Below, piece after piece: positions 61,313 to 64,000 of a DNA stretch of 64,000 bases; position 1 is the stretch's first letter; every line of letters begins with the position of its first letter. Below the pieces are notes generated by a model. That model was not told where the DNA came from and made no database searches. It was given only the letters and a program-made list of their open reading frames with translations. The translations under genes were made by a program, and so were the position numbers. Source of the stretch: Sinohyriopsis cumingii (lineage: Eukaryota > Mollusca > Bivalvia > Unionida > Unionidae). The stretch is from positions 1,488,001-1,552,000 of the forward strand of contig JAPYKE020000263.1 of NCBI GenBank assembly GCA_028554795.2, in the 5' to 3' direction.

Positions 61313-64000
61313 TCTCTCATTTTCCTTTTAAATTCAGTGAGAATAAAAAATATGTTGGGGTACATACTGAAATATATCTCAACATGGTTGCATGGATATA
61401 TGTAAATAAACATCCATAGATCTTTCATAGATACATGTATCAAAGTATTTTAATATTCTGGTATATGGTAACAAGTTTGCTGTAATGCAGGATATGTCAC
61501 GAAAGAGATTTAGCCATGTATAACTTGTTGATTGTTAAGAAGGAAATTGTTTTATTATTATGGAGGATAAATGTATTCAGTAAATTTTGTATGTATTTTT
61601 AATTTTACAGCAAATGATATTAGTATGTTCCTATTTATATTTGTATCATTGTCATATTATTCATGCTTTATTATTGTCTTCTTTTTCATGATATCCTTGA
61701 CAAAACAGGGCGTAAGTATTATATCTTGGACTTTTCTGTTACTTGGTCTAAAAAGACATACAGTCATCTCAAAAGAGAATTAAAAGGCAGAAAAATAACT
61801 CACTTTTGTAATAACTTTGAAAGAGAATGTGTTTTTCTCACCGATTTTTAAATTTGCCAGGTCAGGTATTTAGTGTTATTTGTCGTATAGACCATAAACC
61901 AGACAAAAGTACGTGCCACAAACTGCCCTTGTAGTGTGAAAGGCAAGCCGCTGTTTGTGTACATAGTTTGTCTTTGGAGTTAATCCATATTACATTGCGG
62001 TGAACGAGGTCTTTTTGCCTATTAAACCAGCAAGTGATTATTGTTTCCTGGATTTGATTGACATTGCTAAAGGATTGGGTTATGTGTTCCTTTTTTCCCC
62101 CGATGTTACATTAATCACATCCCACACATTAAGTCATCAGTTAAAGTTGGTGCAGTCAGTTACATCCTTTCTTTATAGAATTCACCCCTGTATGTTATCT
62201 GTAAATTAAGCCACTGACTTGAGTCTCATGTGTTAATGATTTTGTTTGTGGATGTGATAATTGTCTTTTTATTTTATTTATTTCTATAAGTACAGTGTAC
62301 ATTTATATATATTCAAAATTTCCACAAAGCTTGATCAAAATCATCATTGCAGCTGTTGTTACTATTCAGCTCTAATAATGTTAACACCTAGAACCTAAAT
62401 AACAATGGCATAAACTCCCAGTAAAAGAAAAGAAATTTAACCCTAGAGAAAATCATTATGGTAAGTGAAAGAAATGAAAACGAAACCATTTTAAAATAGC
62501 AATTTAAACGGCCAGTGAAGCAATCTTCAGGGTGTCAAAAAGGTCACGGAACAAACTGGAAATGATTTTACATGCTAAGTCATGTAAATACATCTTCAAA
62601 TATAATTGTCATTTTAATGTTTGAAGCATCTGTCACTTTTTGGCCATGTAATTTTCTTTTCAGATCAAAGCATACAATATTTTAACAAGAACCATCAATA
62701 CAGGATCTGATATCTGTAAAGTGATTGTGTTTCTTTCTCCTTCTTCAAACGTACTTCTTATATTATTTAATTTAATTCTGATTTAATATATATTTATTTC
62801 AATTTATTTTTTTGCTAGTTTTGAATTTTATTTATATTTCATTACCTGCTTTAGTAATGTAAATTTATTCACTGGAGATGATACCCTTTTTAGCAAATAG
62901 TTTGACCTTGACTGTTCCTTTTGTAAACACCAGGTTTAGACCTAGATCCTGACATTGATTCAAAATTAGTAGCAACCACATAAATTAGTTCTTTTTTATT
63001 TTAAATGATTGCTTGTTGCCGTGGACAAGATCGGAGTACATTTTTATGATGTAGACAATTATTTAAAATTGTATTTCTTAGAGTAAAATTATTGGTTTTC
63101 TTCAGGGCCACATTGTGTGTAGGTGAGCTTTAACAGGTACATACCTTCGACGAGGTTCTGGAACATGATGACGTGACCCATTTGTTGCATTTTAGAATTT
63201 GATATAACCTTTGTTTTGGAGAGATATTCTCAGCAGTAGTTGTGCTCTTACACTGGAAGTTGTATGTTGTGCTGTTGGGAGTGATTTCAGATTAGTTGGG
63301 TTTTAAGGGATTAATTCTTTTTTTCCTGGAAAATACATCTGCTCATATGAATTTTCTGAGCAGAACCAGCTCTTATAAAAATTTATTTGCATTTCCAAAA
63401 CTAGGAGTGATAATTCTTGTTTCTACAAGAATCTGTAGACTTAAGCACTACAGATTACAGCATACATCATCGTCTTCCATTTTGAATTCTTCATGGGGAC
63501 TCAAACTTGAAATCATTAGAACATTTTATTATTAGGACTACTCAAATTTTATTCGTGGATTATTCTTTAATTATTTTTGGATTTGATTCTTAAATCCGTA
63601 AGTTCATCATTTTTTTCTATTTTACTTAATATTTCTAGGAAAAAAAAATTATATTTGTCAAAGCTTGTTGTTTTCACTCTTTCTTGTGTTACTGTTTATT
63701 CGAGCCTAAACAAGTAACATAAGATAATCAAATTCTACCTTGGATTCTGGTCTTTTTGTACATGCCTGCTATGGGACACCACATGTCTTGAGAGAACCTA
63801 TTTTGTTTCGAGATGGAGCAGTCTCTCAAGACAGGTTGTACCTTGTCTTCAGTTGGTTTTAGTTTTTCCCCAGCAATATAATAGTGGCATCCTTTACTAT
63901 ATTTTGTGTCAGTTTCTCTTTTGTCCATGAAAGTATGATTTAAATCGCAATTAGACAGTATAATGCGAACTATCTCCAAAAATTTGATTTTCCTTATCCT
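61313..64000 (+). repeat. Diverged unit D9 (SINE-free), runs off the window
   Basis: X head with frame a at 62000-62209, frame b at 63296-63535, then a B tail. From 62000 to the end it tracks 52769-54769 closely, the D6 type, at an offset of about 9.23 kb. Confidence 0.9.
63230..63244 (+). other. Empty SINE target site in D9
   Basis: Reads attctcagcagtagttgtgctc, same variant as D2 and D6. Confidence 0.85.

Noticed and set aside
1-64000. Numerous open frames of 60-95 codons on both strands as genes
   Set aside because: In DNA of this composition about one such frame per 3.5 kb is expected by chance over six frames. The many entries are the same few frames repeated with the unit. Several open only with GTG or other non-ATG codons, some copies carry stops or frameshifts, and no protein family is recognisable.

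Overview
The window is eukaryotic, AT-rich, and made almost wholly of one tandemly repeated non-coding unit (a macrosatellite). I see no convincing protein-coding gene, rRNA, complete tRNA gene or CRISPR array. The interspersed elements are tRNA-derived SINEs. The 3' domain of the main one resembles, from memory, SINEs common in molluscs, so a mollusc is the best guess for the host. That is inference and was not searched.

Bases 1-37,921 are a homogeneous head-to-tail array with a period of exactly 3,484 bp (one unit is 3,485). There are ten full units and an eleventh that is cut short. The array is open at the left edge. Units differ at only a few sites, mostly shared by several units. Each unit carries a roughly 299-bp SINE insertion (element plus one target-site duplication) and, in the ten full units, a 307-bp internal direct duplication. 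The two halves of that duplication belong to two different lineages (A and B) of the family. The unit is therefore a chimera that was later amplified.

Bases 37,922-64,000 hold older, diverged relatives in the same orientation. Their basic period is about 2.87-2.89 kb without the SINE and about 3.16-3.19 kb with it, and none has the 307-bp duplication. Some have the SINE at exactly the same base, others show the intact empty target. This zone also has a unit shortened by about 1.15 kb, a second unrelated SINE, a perfect hairpin, and larger repeats with offsets of about 9.23 and 12.42 kb.

Inferred history: a roughly 2.87-kb monomer gained one SINE; filled and empty monomers were shuffled by unequal exchange; an exchange between A and B lineages made the 3,484-bp chimera; only that form was then amplified and homogenised. 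Open frames of 60-95 codons recur because the repeat recurs. Their number, their broken copies and their substitution pattern fit chance frames in AT-rich DNA.
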